From Zeimonas sp036675585 (GTDB taxonomy: Bacteria; Pseudomonadota; Gammaproteobacteria; Burkholderiales; Burkholderiaceae_E): a stretch of DNA of 64,000 nt. The notes beneath the pieces are model-generated. The model had not been told where the DNA came from, did not search any database, and worked only from the letters and a program-made list of their open reading frames with translations. The stretch is from contig JAKFES010000042.1 in the NCBI GenBank assembly GCA_036675585.1, positions 16,087 to 80,086 of the forward strand, in the 5' to 3' direction. Positions 43,649-52,394 of the stretch are shown one piece after another. Numbering within the stretch: the stretch's first letter is position 1; every line of letters begins with the position of its first letter. The position numbers and the translations under genes were made by a program.

Positions 43649-44806
43649 TCAACCCATGCGGATGACCTGGCGGATCGACTCGCCGCGAGCGAGCCGGTCG
43701 AGCGCCGGGTGAATCTCGTCGAGCGTGATGCGCTCGGAGAGCAGTTGGTCGACCGGGAGCAGCCCGGCGCGATACATCGCGATGAAGCGGGGGATGTCGC
43801 GCGAGGGAACGCACGATCCGAGGTAGCTGCCCTTCAGCGTACGTTCCTCGCCGATCAGCGAGACCGCCTGCAGCGGCCAGCGCGCATTCGGATTGGGCAG
43901 TCCGGCGGTCACCGTGGTCCCGCCCGGGCAGGTGATCCGGTACGCCAGCTCGAGCGCATCGACGCTGCCCGCCATCTCGAACGCGTAGTCGACGCCACCG
44001 GAAGTCGCCTCCTTCACTTGCGCGATGATGTCGGGAGAAGAGGCATCGAAGCAGTGCGTTGCGCCCAGTTCGCGCGCCTTCGCCAGCTTCGACGCGAGCC
44101 GGTCGACGGCGACGACGGTGCGCGCCCCCGAAGCGCGCGCAGCCAGCAGCGCCGAGAATCCGACGCCGCCCAGACCGACCACCGCGGTCGACGAGCCCGC
44201 CTCGACCCGGGCCGTGTTGACGACGGCGCCCGCGCCGGTGATGACCGCGCAACCGAACAGCGCCGCCTCGTCCCACGGCAGGTCGGCATCGATTCTCACC
44301 GCCGAGCGGCGCGAAACGGTCGCGTACTCGGCGAAGGCGGCGCACCCCAAGTGATGGTGCAGCGTGGCGAGCGCGCCGCCGTCCGTGCGCGATGCGACCG
44401 GGTGCAAGCGCCGGTATCCGCCGAGCAGCGACCCGGTCGCGTTCGATTGCCCGCCGGGGATGCACAGCGCGGGGCGCCCGACGGCGCAGCGGGCGCAACT
44501 GCCGCAGCCCGGGCGAAAGACCAGCGCGACGTGATCGCCGACCGCGAGGTCCGTCACGCCGTCGCCCAGCTCGACCACCTCGGCGGCGGCTTCGTGGCCG
44601 ACGACGATGGGCATCGGCCAGGGCCGATCGCCGTTGATCGCCGACAGGTCGGAGTGACAAAGCCCGGCCGCGCGAATGCGCACCAGGATCTCGCCGTACC
44701 CCGGCCCATCGAGCTCGACTTCCTCGATCGACAGCGGCCGGCTCTGCGCATACGGTGCCGGCAGCCCCGTTTCGCGCAGCACCGCCGCGCGCATCCGGAT
44801 CGTCAT
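43649..44806 (-). CDS. Zinc-dependent alcohol dehydrogenase
   Basis: The 385-residue medium-chain dehydrogenase has catalytic zinc ligands in AAGLCHSDLSAI (about 47-58) and GHEAAAEVVELGDGV, and structural zinc cysteines in PGCGSCARCAVGRPALC near 100-115. The NAD fold VVGLGGVGFSALLAARASGA is near 210-230. Features resemble class III/aryl-alcohol dehydrogenases. It converts an alcohol to an aldehyde with NAD. It lies between the aldehyde dehydrogenase and GMC genes, with the GMC start overlapping its stop region. Confidence 0.9.
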   Translation of the reverse strand: MTIRMRAAVLRETGLPAPYAQSRPLSIEEVELDGPGYGEILVRIRAAGLCHSDLSAINGDRPWPMPIVVGHEAAAEVVELGDGVTDLAVGDHVALVFRPGCGSCARCAVGRPALCIPGGQSNATGSLLGGYRRLHPVASRTDGGALATLHHHLGCAAFAEYATVSRRSAVRIDADLPWDEAALFGCAVITGAGAVVNTARVEAGSSTAVVGLGGVGFSALLAARASGARTVVAVDRLASKLAKARELGATHCFDASSPDIIAQVKEATSGGVDYAFEMAGSVDALELAYRITCPGGTTVTAGLPNPNARWPLQAVSLIGEERTLKGSYLGSCVPSRDIPRFIAMYRAGLLPVDQLLSERITLDEIHPALDRLARGESIRQVIRMG

Positions 44807-44861
44807 TGTTCTTCTCCCGTTCGAGGCGCGCCCGGGTCTCGGCGGCGCGCCAAACCGCGCT

Positions 44862-46325
44862 TCAGATACCCGCCAGGCAGACGTACTTCACTTCCAGGTA
44901 CTCGTCGATCCCGTATCGCGACCCTTCGCGCCCGAGCCCCGATTGCTTGACGCCGCCGAACGGCGCCTCGGCGGTGGAGATCAGTCCGGTGTTCACGCCG
45001 ATCATTCCGGATTCGATCGCCTCGGCGGCGCGGAAGATCCGCCCGACATCGCGCGAATAGAAATACGCCGCGAGCCCGAACTCGGTGTCGTTGGCCATCG
45101 CGATCGCCTCGTCGTCGGTCTCGAACGGAAACAGCGGCGCGACCGGCCCGAAAGTCTCCTCGCGCGCGACGCGCATCGACGATTTCACGCCGGTGAGGAT
45201 CGTCGGCTCGAAGAACCGCCCGCCCAGTGAATGGCGCTTGCCGCCGAGCGCGACTTTCGCCCCCTGCGCGAGCGCGTCGGCGACGTGCTCCTCGACCTTG
45301 CCGACGGCCGCATCGTCGATCAGCGGCCCGATCACGACGCCGTCCTCGATGCCGGGCCCGACCTTGAATTGCCGCACCCGCGCCGCGAGCTTGCGCGCGA
45401 ACGCGTCGTAGACGCCGTTCTGCACGTAGATGCGATTCGCGCAGACGCAGGTCTGCCCCGCGTTGCGGTATTTCGACGCGATCGCACCCTCGACGGCGGC
45501 GTCGAGATCGGCGTCGTCGAACACGATGAACGGCGCATTGCCGCCGAGCTCGAGCGAGAGCTTCTTGATCGTGTCGGCCGATTGGCGCAGCAGGATGCGG
45601 CCGACCTCGGTCGACCCGGTGAACGACACCTTGCGCACCCTGGTATTCGTGCACAGCTCCTCGCCGATCTTCGACGATTGCGTGCCGGTGACGATCATGT
45701 TGAACACGCCCGGCGGAAACCCGGCCTGCTCGGCGAGCTCGACGAGCGCGAGCGCCGACAGCGGCGTCGCGCCCGCAGGCTTGGCGACGACCGTGCATCC
45801 GGCGGCGAAGGCCGGCGCCACCTTGCGCGTGATCATCGCGATCGGGAAGTTCCACGGCGTGATCGCCGCGCACACGCCGATGCCCTGCTTGATCGCGAGC
45901 AGCCGCCGATCGGAGGCGGTCGTGGGAATCACGTCGCCGTAGGCGCGCCGCCCTTCCTCGGCGAACCATTCGATGAACGACGCCCCATAGGCGACTTCGC
46001 CGCGCGCTTCGGCCAGCGGCTTGCCCTGCTCGGTCGTCATCAGCAACGCGAGATCCTCGGCGTGCGCGAGCACGAGGTCGTACCACTTGCGCAGGATCGC
46101 GCCGCGCTCCTTCGCGGTTTTCGCGCGCCAGCCCGGCAGCGCGCGCGCCGCCGCGTCGATCGCACGCCGCGTCTCGGCCACGCCCATGTCGCTCACCTCG
46201 CCGACCGTCTCGCCGGTGGCCGGATCGGTCACGCGAAAGCTCGCCGCCGAATCGGCATCGACCCAGCGTCCGTCGATATAGCCGTTTCGCTTGAGCAGCC
46301 GCATGTCCTTCAATTGCATCGTCAT
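44862..46325 (-). CDS. Succinate-semialdehyde dehydrogenase-like aldehyde dehydrogenase
   Basis: The 487-residue NAD(P) aldehyde dehydrogenase has the GabD pattern: GVCAAITPWNFPIAMITRKVAPAFAAG, KPAGATPLSALALVELAEQAG, the active-site LELGGNAPFIVFDDADLD (catalytic Glu) and GQTCVCANRIYVQ with catalytic Cys near 290. PFGGVKQSGLGREGSRYGIDEYLEVKY closes the fold. The closest well-known activity is oxidation of succinate semialdehyde, but the operon context suggests other short aldehydes are possible. ATG follows GGGAGAAGAGACG. Confidence 0.88.
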   Translation of the reverse strand: MTMQLKDMRLLKRNGYIDGRWVDADSAASFRVTDPATGETVGEVSDMGVAETRRAIDAAARALPGWRAKTAKERGAILRKWYDLVLAHAEDLALLMTTEQGKPLAEARGEVAYGASFIEWFAEEGRRAYGDVIPTTASDRRLLAIKQGIGVCAAITPWNFPIAMITRKVAPAFAAGCTVVAKPAGATPLSALALVELAEQAGFPPGVFNMIVTGTQSSKIGEELCTNTRVRKVSFTGSTEVGRILLRQSADTIKKLSLELGGNAPFIVFDDADLDAAVEGAIASKYRNAGQTCVCANRIYVQNGVYDAFARKLAARVRQFKVGPGIEDGVVIGPLIDDAAVGKVEEHVADALAQGAKVALGGKRHSLGGRFFEPTILTGVKSSMRVAREETFGPVAPLFPFETDDEAIAMANDTEFGLAAYFYSRDVGRIFRAAEAIESGMIGVNTGLISTAEAPFGGVKQSGLGREGSRYGIDEYLEVKYVCLAGI

Positions 46326-46356
46326 CGTCTCTTCTCCCGGAAAACGCGCGGCACGG

Positions 46357-46689
46357 TCATCGCCCGCCCGCGAACTTCAACCCCAATACTCCGGCAACGA
46401 TGAGCCCGATGCACGCGAGCCGCGTTGCGCTCGCGGATTCTCCGAGCAACACGATGCCGAATATCGCGGTCCCCGCTGCGCCGATTCCGGTCCAGACGGC
46501 ATACGCCGTGCCGGCCGGCAACACCCGCATCGCCAGCGCCAGCAGCCAGAAACTCACGGCCGCCGCCACCACGACGACGAGCGAGGGAACGAGCCGGGAG
46601 AATCCGTCGCTGTACTTCAGGCCGAGCGCCCAGACCACCTCGAACAGGCCCGCGACCACGAGCCAGAGCCACGCCTGCGAGACGTTCAT
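46357..46689 (-). CDS. SMR-family guanidinium exporter (Gdx/SugE)
   Basis: This 110-residue small multidrug resistance protein has four helices and the Gdx/SugE signature VVAGLFEVVWALGLKYSDGF with the essential Glu17 and Trp20. WLLALAMRVLPAGTAYAVWTGIGAAG follows. SugE proteins of this subtype export guanidinium with protons rather than quaternary drugs, which is family knowledge. No guanidine riboswitch is possible here because only 4 bp separate it from the mmsA-like gene. Its place between two aldehyde dehydrogenase genes is unusual. Confidence 0.9.
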   Translation of the reverse strand: MNVSQAWLWLVVAGLFEVVWALGLKYSDGFSRLVPSLVVVVAAAVSFWLLALAMRVLPAGTAYAVWTGIGAAGTAIFGIVLLGESASATRLACIGLIVAGVLGLKFAGGR

Positions 46690-46693
46690 TCGG

Positions 46694-48292
46694 TCATTTC
46701 ATCGTCGGCATCGTGAACTCGGCGCCGGCGCGAATGCCGGCGGGCCAACGCTGCGTGACGGCCTTGAGCTTGGTGTAGAACCGCACGCCCTCGGGACCGT
46801 GCATGTGGTGGTCGCCGAACAGCGAAGCTTTCCAGCCGCCGAACGAGTGAAACGCCATCGGCACCGGAATCGGCACGTTGACGCCGACCATGCCGATCTG
46901 GACCCGGGCGACAAACTCGCGCGCGGCGTCGCCGTCGCGCGTGAAGATCGCGCACCCGTTGCCGTACTCGTGTTCGTTGACGAGCGCGAGCGCGCGCTCG
47001 AACGACTCGGCGCGCACGATCGACAGCACCGGGCCGAAGATCTCGTCCCGATAGATCGCCATCCCGGGTTCGACCGCGTCGAACAGCGTGCCGCCGAGGA
47101 AGAAACCGTCGCCGCCGTCGGGCGCGGCGACAGCGCGTCCGTCGACGACCAGGCGCGCACCCTCGGCGACGCCCGCGTCGATGTAGTGCAGCACTTTCTC
47201 GCGATGCGCGGCCGTGACGAGCGGGCCCATCTCGGCGTCCGGATCGGTGCCCGCGCCGATCCGGATGCGCGGCACACGCTCGGCGAGCCGCTCGACGAGC
47301 GCATCGGCCACCGGCCCGACGGCGACCGCGACCGAAACCGCCATGCACCGCTCGCCGGCCGACCCGTACGCCGCGCCGATCAGCGCATCGACCGCCTGGT
47401 CGAGATCGGCGTCGGGCAGCACGACCATGTGGTTCTTCGCGCCGCCCAGCGCCTGCACGCGCTTGCCGTGCCGCGAAGCGGTCTCGTGGATGTAGCGCGC
47501 GATCGGCGTCGATCCGACGAAACTGACCGCGGCCACGCGCGGATGCGCGAGCAGCGCGTCGACCGCCTCCTTGTCGCCGTGCACGACGTTGAACACGCCG
47601 TCGGGCAGCCCCGCAGTGCGCAGCAGTTGCGCCATCAGCAGAGACGCCGACGGATCACGCTCGGACGGCTTGAGAACGAACGCGTTGCCGCACGCGATCG
47701 CGACGGGGAACATCCACATCGGCACCATCGCCGGAAAATTGAATGGCGTGATGCCGACGCACACGCCGAGCGGTTGGCGAAACGAATAGGCGTCGACGCC
47801 GGTGCCCGCCTGCTCGCTGTACTCGCCCTTGAGCAGTTGCGGGATGCCGCAGGCGAACTCGACGACTTCGAGGCCGCGCTGCACCTCGCCCCTGGCATCG
47901 GAGAACACCTTGCCGTGCTCGGCGACGATCGCCGCCGCGATTTCATCGGCGTGGGCCTCGAGGAGCTCGCGGAAACGGAACAGCACGCGCGCGCGCCGGA
48001 TCGGCGGCGTGGCGGCCCACGCCGGAAATGCCTCGCCGGCCGCGCGCACCGCGGCGTCGACGTCCGCGGCCGTGCCGAGCGCGACGCGAGCCGTCGCCCG
48101 GCCGGTCGCCGGGTTCCACACCGTCGCATAGCGCGTTCCGGCGTGCGCCGCCGGCACCGCCCCGCCGATCCAGTGTCCGATGTCGTTCGCCACCGCATCG
48201 GGCCGCCTCGCGTCCCCGGTCGGCGAATCGCCGACCTCGCGCGACCGCGTCGCGAGCGGAGTCGAACCGCCCTGGTTGTACTGGCTGCCCAT
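46694..48292 (-). CDS. mmsA: CoA-acylating methylmalonate-semialdehyde dehydrogenase-like (MmsA family)
   Basis: The 532-residue aldehyde dehydrogenase has MmsA features: GVCVGITPFNFPAMVPMWMFPVAIACGN, LKPSERDPSASLLMAQLL, ALGGAKNHMVVLPDADLDQAVDAL and GERCMAVSVAV with the catalytic Cys. The family forms acyl-CoA from malonate or methylmalonate semialdehyde in valine and inositol breakdown. A Gly/Ser-rich 40-residue N-terminal leader precedes IGGAVPAAHAGTR. The ATG at 48292 follows AGGAGGCGACA. It starts the six-gene operon and is divergent from pdxA. Confidence 0.88.
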   Translation of the reverse strand: MGSQYNQGGSTPLATRSREVGDSPTGDARRPDAVANDIGHWIGGAVPAAHAGTRYATVWNPATGRATARVALGTAADVDAAVRAAGEAFPAWAATPPIRRARVLFRFRELLEAHADEIAAAIVAEHGKVFSDARGEVQRGLEVVEFACGIPQLLKGEYSEQAGTGVDAYSFRQPLGVCVGITPFNFPAMVPMWMFPVAIACGNAFVLKPSERDPSASLLMAQLLRTAGLPDGVFNVVHGDKEAVDALLAHPRVAAVSFVGSTPIARYIHETASRHGKRVQALGGAKNHMVVLPDADLDQAVDALIGAAYGSAGERCMAVSVAVAVGPVADALVERLAERVPRIRIGAGTDPDAEMGPLVTAAHREKVLHYIDAGVAEGARLVVDGRAVAAPDGGDGFFLGGTLFDAVEPGMAIYRDEIFGPVLSIVRAESFERALALVNEHEYGNGCAIFTRDGDAAREFVARVQIGMVGVNVPIPVPMAFHSFGGWKASLFGDHHMHGPEGVRFYTKLKAVTQRWPAGIRAGAEFTMPTMK

Positions 48293-48406
48293 TGTCGCCT
48301 CCTCGCCGCGCCGGTTGCGCCGCATCCTCGCATTGCCGAATCACCGAATCGCCAGTCTAGTCGCCCGGCGATCCCCGAGCCGTCGACGCGGCCGTAGAAT
48401 CCGCCG

Positions 48407-49432
48407 ATGCAAGCCGACGATGATCCGCACGCCTTCGCCGAGCGCGACGCGCCCGGCGTGCCCGCAGGCGCGCACGCACGGCGCCCGATCGCCGTCACGA
48501 TGGGCGACGCCTGCGGCATCGGCCCCGAGATCGTGCTCAAGGCCTGCGCCGACCCCTCGCTCGCCGGGCCGCTGCTCGTGGTCGGCGACCCCGACTGGTT
48601 CGCACGCGAAGCCGCCCGGCTGTCGCTGCCACCGCCCGCGCGCCTCGATGCCGCCGTGTCGCTGCCGCGCGATCTGCCGGTCGGACGGGTCGACGCGCGG
48701 GCCGGCGACGCCGCCTACCGCTGCATCGTGCGCGCCGCGCAACTCGCGCTGCGCGGCGAAGTGCGCGCGATCGTCACCGCGCCGATCGCCAAGGAGGCGA
48801 TGCACGCGGCCGGGCACCGCTTCCCCGGCCACACCGAGTTGCTCGCCGAGTTGGCCGGCGGGGTCGAGGTGCGGATGATGCTGGCCAATCCGGAGCTGCG
48901 CACCGTCCTGGTCTCGATCCACGTCGCGCTGCGCGAGGCGATCGAGCGGCTCGATCGCGCCGCGGTCTTGCGCACGATCGAGATCGCCGACGCGTCGATG
49001 CGGCGCGCCGGCCTCGAACGACCGCGAATCGCCGTGGCCGGACTGAATCCGCACGCGGGGGAAGGCGGACTCTTCGGCCGCGAAGAGATCGACATCATCG
49101 CGCCGGCGGTCGCCGCGGCCCGCGAAGCCGGAATCGAAGCGAGTGGCCCCTTCGCTCCCGACACCGTGTTCATGCGGGCGCGCGGCCTGCGCGAATTCGA
49201 TCTCGTGGTCGCGATGTATCACGACCAGGGCCTGATCCCGGTCAAGTACCTGGGCATCGACGACGGGGTGAACGTGACGCTCGGCCTGCCGTTCGTGCGC
49301 ACGAGTCCCGATCACGGGACGGCCTTCGACCGCGCCGGCCGCCCCGGACCCGACGGCCGCGGCCTCGCCGATCCGGCCAGCCTCGTCGCCGCCATCCGGC
49401 AGGCCGACGCGCTCAGCGCCGGCCGGGCCTAG
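48407..49432 (+). CDS. pdxA: 4-hydroxythreonine-4-phosphate dehydrogenase (PdxA)
   Basis: The 341-residue NAD-dependent enzyme makes the precursor of pyridoxal phosphate. It has VTMGDACGIGPEIVLKA near 30-46, VTAPIAKEAMHAAGHRFPGHTE near 123-144 with zinc-ligand His, and VAMYHDQGLIPVKYLGIDDGVNVTLGLPFVRTSPDHGTAFD near 272-312 (given in parts). A 26-residue N-terminal tail is poorly conserved. The ATG lies six bases after TAGAAT and has no ribosome site, so the mRNA may be leaderless. The next gene follows by 26 bp. Confidence 0.93.
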   Translation: MQADDDPHAFAERDAPGVPAGAHARRPIAVTMGDACGIGPEIVLKACADPSLAGPLLVVGDPDWFAREAARLSLPPPARLDAAVSLPRDLPVGRVDARAGDAAYRCIVRAAQLALRGEVRAIVTAPIAKEAMHAAGHRFPGHTELLAELAGGVEVRMMLANPELRTVLVSIHVALREAIERLDRAAVLRTIEIADASMRRAGLERPRIAVAGLNPHAGEGGLFGREEIDIIAPAVAAAREAGIEASGPFAPDTVFMRARGLREFDLVVAMYHDQGLIPVKYLGIDDGVNVTLGLPFVRTSPDHGTAFDRAGRPGPDGRGLADPASLVAAIRQADALSAGRA

Positions 49433-49458
49433 CGTCCCTCGTCGAAGCGGTCGCCCAC

Positions 49459-50139
49459 TTGCCCTTGGCGTCGCTTCCCCCCGCGCTCTTCGGGATCGCG
49501 TGGCTTCTTGCCGTCGCCGCCGGGATCGACGCGGTACGCCGCAGCCGGGGCGAGCCGTCGCTGCGCGAGCATGCCGTGTGGGCACTCGCTACCGTAGCCA
49601 TGCTGCTTGCCCGGCAGCTATACGTGACGATGCCGGGCGGCGTCTCGCTGCAATATCTCGGCGCAGCCTGGCTGACGCTGCTGCTCGGCTATCCGCGCGC
49701 AGTGACCTCGATGCTGCTGATCACGCTGCTCGACGGTGCGCACCATGGCCGTCCGCCGCTCGCGCTCGGGCTCGACGCGCTGCTCTTCGGCGTGGCCCCC
49801 GCGTGGATGATGTGGGCGATTACTCGCGTCATTCGGCGCCGATTGCCGGGCAACCTGTTCGTCTTCCTGATCGGGGTCGGATTTCTCGGGCTGTTCGTCG
49901 CCTACGCGTTGCCGCTGCTCGCCGCCGCGCTGCTCGGCGCAATCGCGCTCGTCGCGGGCGGCGTCGACCCGGCATCGACGCACACGCTGCTCGAGTACGG
50001 GCGCCTGGCGCTGCCCTATGCGTTGCTGCTCGCCGCCGGCGAAGCATGGCTCGAAGGCATGTTGACGACGCTGCTCGTCGTGTTCGCGCCGGGCAGCGTG
50101 CGCCTGTTCGACGAGGCGCACTACCTGCCGCGGCCCTGA
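49459..50139 (+). CDS. CbiM-like membrane protein (energy-coupling-factor permease relative)
   Basis: The 226-residue membrane protein has about seven hydrophobic segments. VTMPGGVSLQYLGAAWLTLLLGYPRAV and RRRLPGNLFVFLIGVGFLG resemble the CbiM/COG3235 family related to S-components for nickel or cobalt. CbiN, CbiQ and CbiO partners are not here. The reading frame starts at TTG 49459, after the pdxA stop; a much later ATG would remove the first helix. It is probably co-transcribed with pdxA. Confidence 0.7.
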   Translation: MPLASLPPALFGIAWLLAVAAGIDAVRRSRGEPSLREHAVWALATVAMLLARQLYVTMPGGVSLQYLGAAWLTLLLGYPRAVTSMLLITLLDGAHHGRPPLALGLDALLFGVAPAWMMWAITRVIRRRLPGNLFVFLIGVGFLGLFVAYALPLLAAALLGAIALVAGGVDPASTHTLLEYGRLALPYALLLAAGEAWLEGMLTTLLVVFAPGSVRLFDEAHYLPRP

Positions 50140-50186
50140 AGCCCCCGCATTCGCGCCGCGCCGCCGCCGGCCGGGGCCGCGCTCGC

Positions 50187-52130
50187 TCAGTCGGCGAGCC
50201 GCTGCTCGAATTGCGCCTTGGTGCGCGCGAGCGCCTCGGGCAGCCGGGCGGCGAGCCGCTCGAACAACTCGCCGTGCAGCTCGAACTCCTGCCGCCACGC
50301 GTCGCGATCGATCGACGTGATGCGCTCGTAGGCCTGCGGCGAGAACGCCAATCCCTCCCAGTGCAGGTCCTCGTAGCGCGGCGTCGTGCCGAACACGTGC
50401 TCGAAGCCCCCGGCGCGTCCCTCGATCCGGTCGATCATCCACTTGAGTACGCGCATGTTCTCGCCGAAACCGGGCCACACGAAGCGGCCGTTCTCGTCGG
50501 TGCGAAACCAGTTCACGCAGAAGATCCGCGGCAGCGTCGCGCCACGCGCCTGCAGCCGCTCGCCGAGCGCGAGCCAATGCCCGAAGTAATCGCCCATGTG
50601 GTAGCCGCAGAACGGCAGCATCGCGAACGGGTCGCGCCGGACGATGCCGGTCGCGCCCGCCTGCGCGGCGGTCGTCTCCGAGCCCATCGTCGCGGCCATG
50701 TACACGCCTTCGACCCAGTCGCGCGCCTGCGTCACGAGCGGCACGGTCGTCGAGCGCCGGCCGCCGAAGATGAACGCGTCGATCGGCACGCCGTCGACGC
50801 TGTCCCAGTGCGGGTCGATCGACGGGCATTGCGCCGCGGCGACCGTGAAGCGCGAGTTCGGATGCGCGGCCTTGCGGCCCGCCTTTCCATCGGCCGGCGT
50901 CCAGTCGTTTCCGCGCCAGTCGATCAGGTGCGCCGGCGGCTCGGAGAGTCCTTCCCACCAGACGTCGCCGTCGTCGGTCATCGCGACGTTGGTGAAAATC
51001 GTGTTCTCTCGCAGCATCGCGATGCAGTTCGGATTCGTCTTCTCGCTCGTGCCCGGCGCGACGCCGAAGAAACCCGCTTCCGGGTTGATCGCGCGCAGCC
51101 GTCCGTCGGCGTGCGGCTTGATCCAGGCAATGTCGTCGCCGATCGTCGAGACCGTCCAGCCCTCGAAGCCGCCGGGCGGAATGAGCATCGCGAAATTGGT
51201 CTTGCCGCACGCCGACGGGAAGGCAGCCGCGACGTGGTAGCGCTTGCCCTCGGGCGAAGTCACCGCGAGGATCAGCATGTGCTCGGCCAGCCAGCCCTGC
51301 CCGCCGGCCTCGACGTCCTGCCGGCCCATGTTCGAAGCGATGCGCAGCGCGAAGCACTTCTTGCCGAGCAGCGCGTTGCCGCCGTACCCCGAGCCGTACG
51401 ACCAGATCTCGCGCGTCTTCGGGAAATGCACGATGTATTTCGTCTCGCTGCACGGCCACGGCACATCGGCCTGCCCCGGGGCGAGCGGCGCACCCACCGA
51501 GTGCACGCACGGGACGAAGCCGCCGTCCTCGCCGAGCAGCTCCGCGGCGGCACGCCCGATGCGCGTCATCACGCGCATGCTGACGACCACGTACGGACTG
51601 TCGGTGAGCTCGACGCCGATGTGCGAGATATGGCTGCCGAGCGGCCCCATCGAGAACGCGATCACGTACAGCGTGCGCCCGCGCATGCAGCCGTCGAACA
51701 GCCGCTGCAGCGTCGCGCGCATCTCGTCGGGTGCGATCCAGTTGTTCGTCGGCCCGGCATCGTCGCGCGCGTCGCTGCAGATGAACGTGCGGTCCTCGAC
51801 GCGCGCGACATCGTCGGGATCGGACAGCGCGAGATACGAGTTCGGCCGCTTCTCGGGATTCAGCCGGCGCAGCGTTCCCGATGCGACCATCGCGTCGCAC
51901 AGGCGGTCGTATTCCTGCTGCGAACCGTCGCACCAGTGAATGCGATCGGGCTTCGTCCGCTCGGCGATCTGCGCGACCCATTCGACCAGTCGCCGATTGC
52001 GCATCCACTCCGGCGCCCCGACGCGGGCGCGCAGCGATTCGGGGTCGGTGGTCGGGTGCGTCGAAGCGGTCGCGGCCGGCTCGCTACGCGACGGACGGTT
52101 CGAGGGCGCATCCGCGCGAACCTGGGACAT
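50187..52130 (-). CDS. pckG: Phosphoenolpyruvate carboxykinase (GTP)
   Basis: The 647-residue GTP-type enzyme turns oxaloacetate into PEP and CO2. It has the phosphate loop FPSACGKTNFAMLIPP near 305-320 with the reactive Cys, GDDIAWIKPHADGRL, ENTIFTNVAMTDDGDVWWEG, and FGGRRSTTVPLV near 450. A 40-residue Ser/Pro/Thr-rich N-terminal extension is present. The ATG at 52130 follows GGAGGTTGCTCC. It stands alone with a 264-bp region before the next gene. Confidence 0.95.
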   Translation of the reverse strand: MSQVRADAPSNRPSRSEPAATASTHPTTDPESLRARVGAPEWMRNRRLVEWVAQIAERTKPDRIHWCDGSQQEYDRLCDAMVASGTLRRLNPEKRPNSYLALSDPDDVARVEDRTFICSDARDDAGPTNNWIAPDEMRATLQRLFDGCMRGRTLYVIAFSMGPLGSHISHIGVELTDSPYVVVSMRVMTRIGRAAAELLGEDGGFVPCVHSVGAPLAPGQADVPWPCSETKYIVHFPKTREIWSYGSGYGGNALLGKKCFALRIASNMGRQDVEAGGQGWLAEHMLILAVTSPEGKRYHVAAAFPSACGKTNFAMLIPPGGFEGWTVSTIGDDIAWIKPHADGRLRAINPEAGFFGVAPGTSEKTNPNCIAMLRENTIFTNVAMTDDGDVWWEGLSEPPAHLIDWRGNDWTPADGKAGRKAAHPNSRFTVAAAQCPSIDPHWDSVDGVPIDAFIFGGRRSTTVPLVTQARDWVEGVYMAATMGSETTAAQAGATGIVRRDPFAMLPFCGYHMGDYFGHWLALGERLQARGATLPRIFCVNWFRTDENGRFVWPGFGENMRVLKWMIDRIEGRAGGFEHVFGTTPRYEDLHWEGLAFSPQAYERITSIDRDAWRQEFELHGELFERLAARLPEALARTKAQFEQRLAD

Positions 52131-52367
52131 GGAGCAACCTCCGTAATGAGAATCCGGGTGCGTCGGCGTGGCCCTGGCCACGCGCCGTCTCGCGGCCCAC
52201 GGCGGCGAAACGCTGTGCAAATTCGTTCGATCGGTTCGGCATGTCGGTCCGGCCGTGCGCCGGGCAGAAGACCACCGGAACCGGCTCTCCCCCGGCGCGG
52301 CGCGGGGGCAGGCTTGCCGACGGACGGGGGTATCGAGTGTACACCGTGGTCGCGCGCGCTCGGCGCA

Positions 52368-52387
52368 CGCCCCGCGGCCGCGGGGCG
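52368..52387. terminator. 20-bp perfect palindrome after TauE-like gene
   Basis: CGCCCCGCGG/CCGCGGGGCG is a perfect self-complementary 20-mer starting 8 bp after the stop of the permease gene in its reading direction. It could act as a transcription-end hairpin, but no U-tract follows. A second hairpin, GCGTGGCC-ct-GGCCACGC, lies at about 52166-52183 nearer the pckG start. Confidence 0.45.
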
Positions 52388-52394
52388 CATCGGC

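Noticed and set aside
46357..46700. Guanidine riboswitch before gdx
   Set aside because: Only 4 bp separate gdx from the preceding coding sequence, and no ykkC-type motif is seen.
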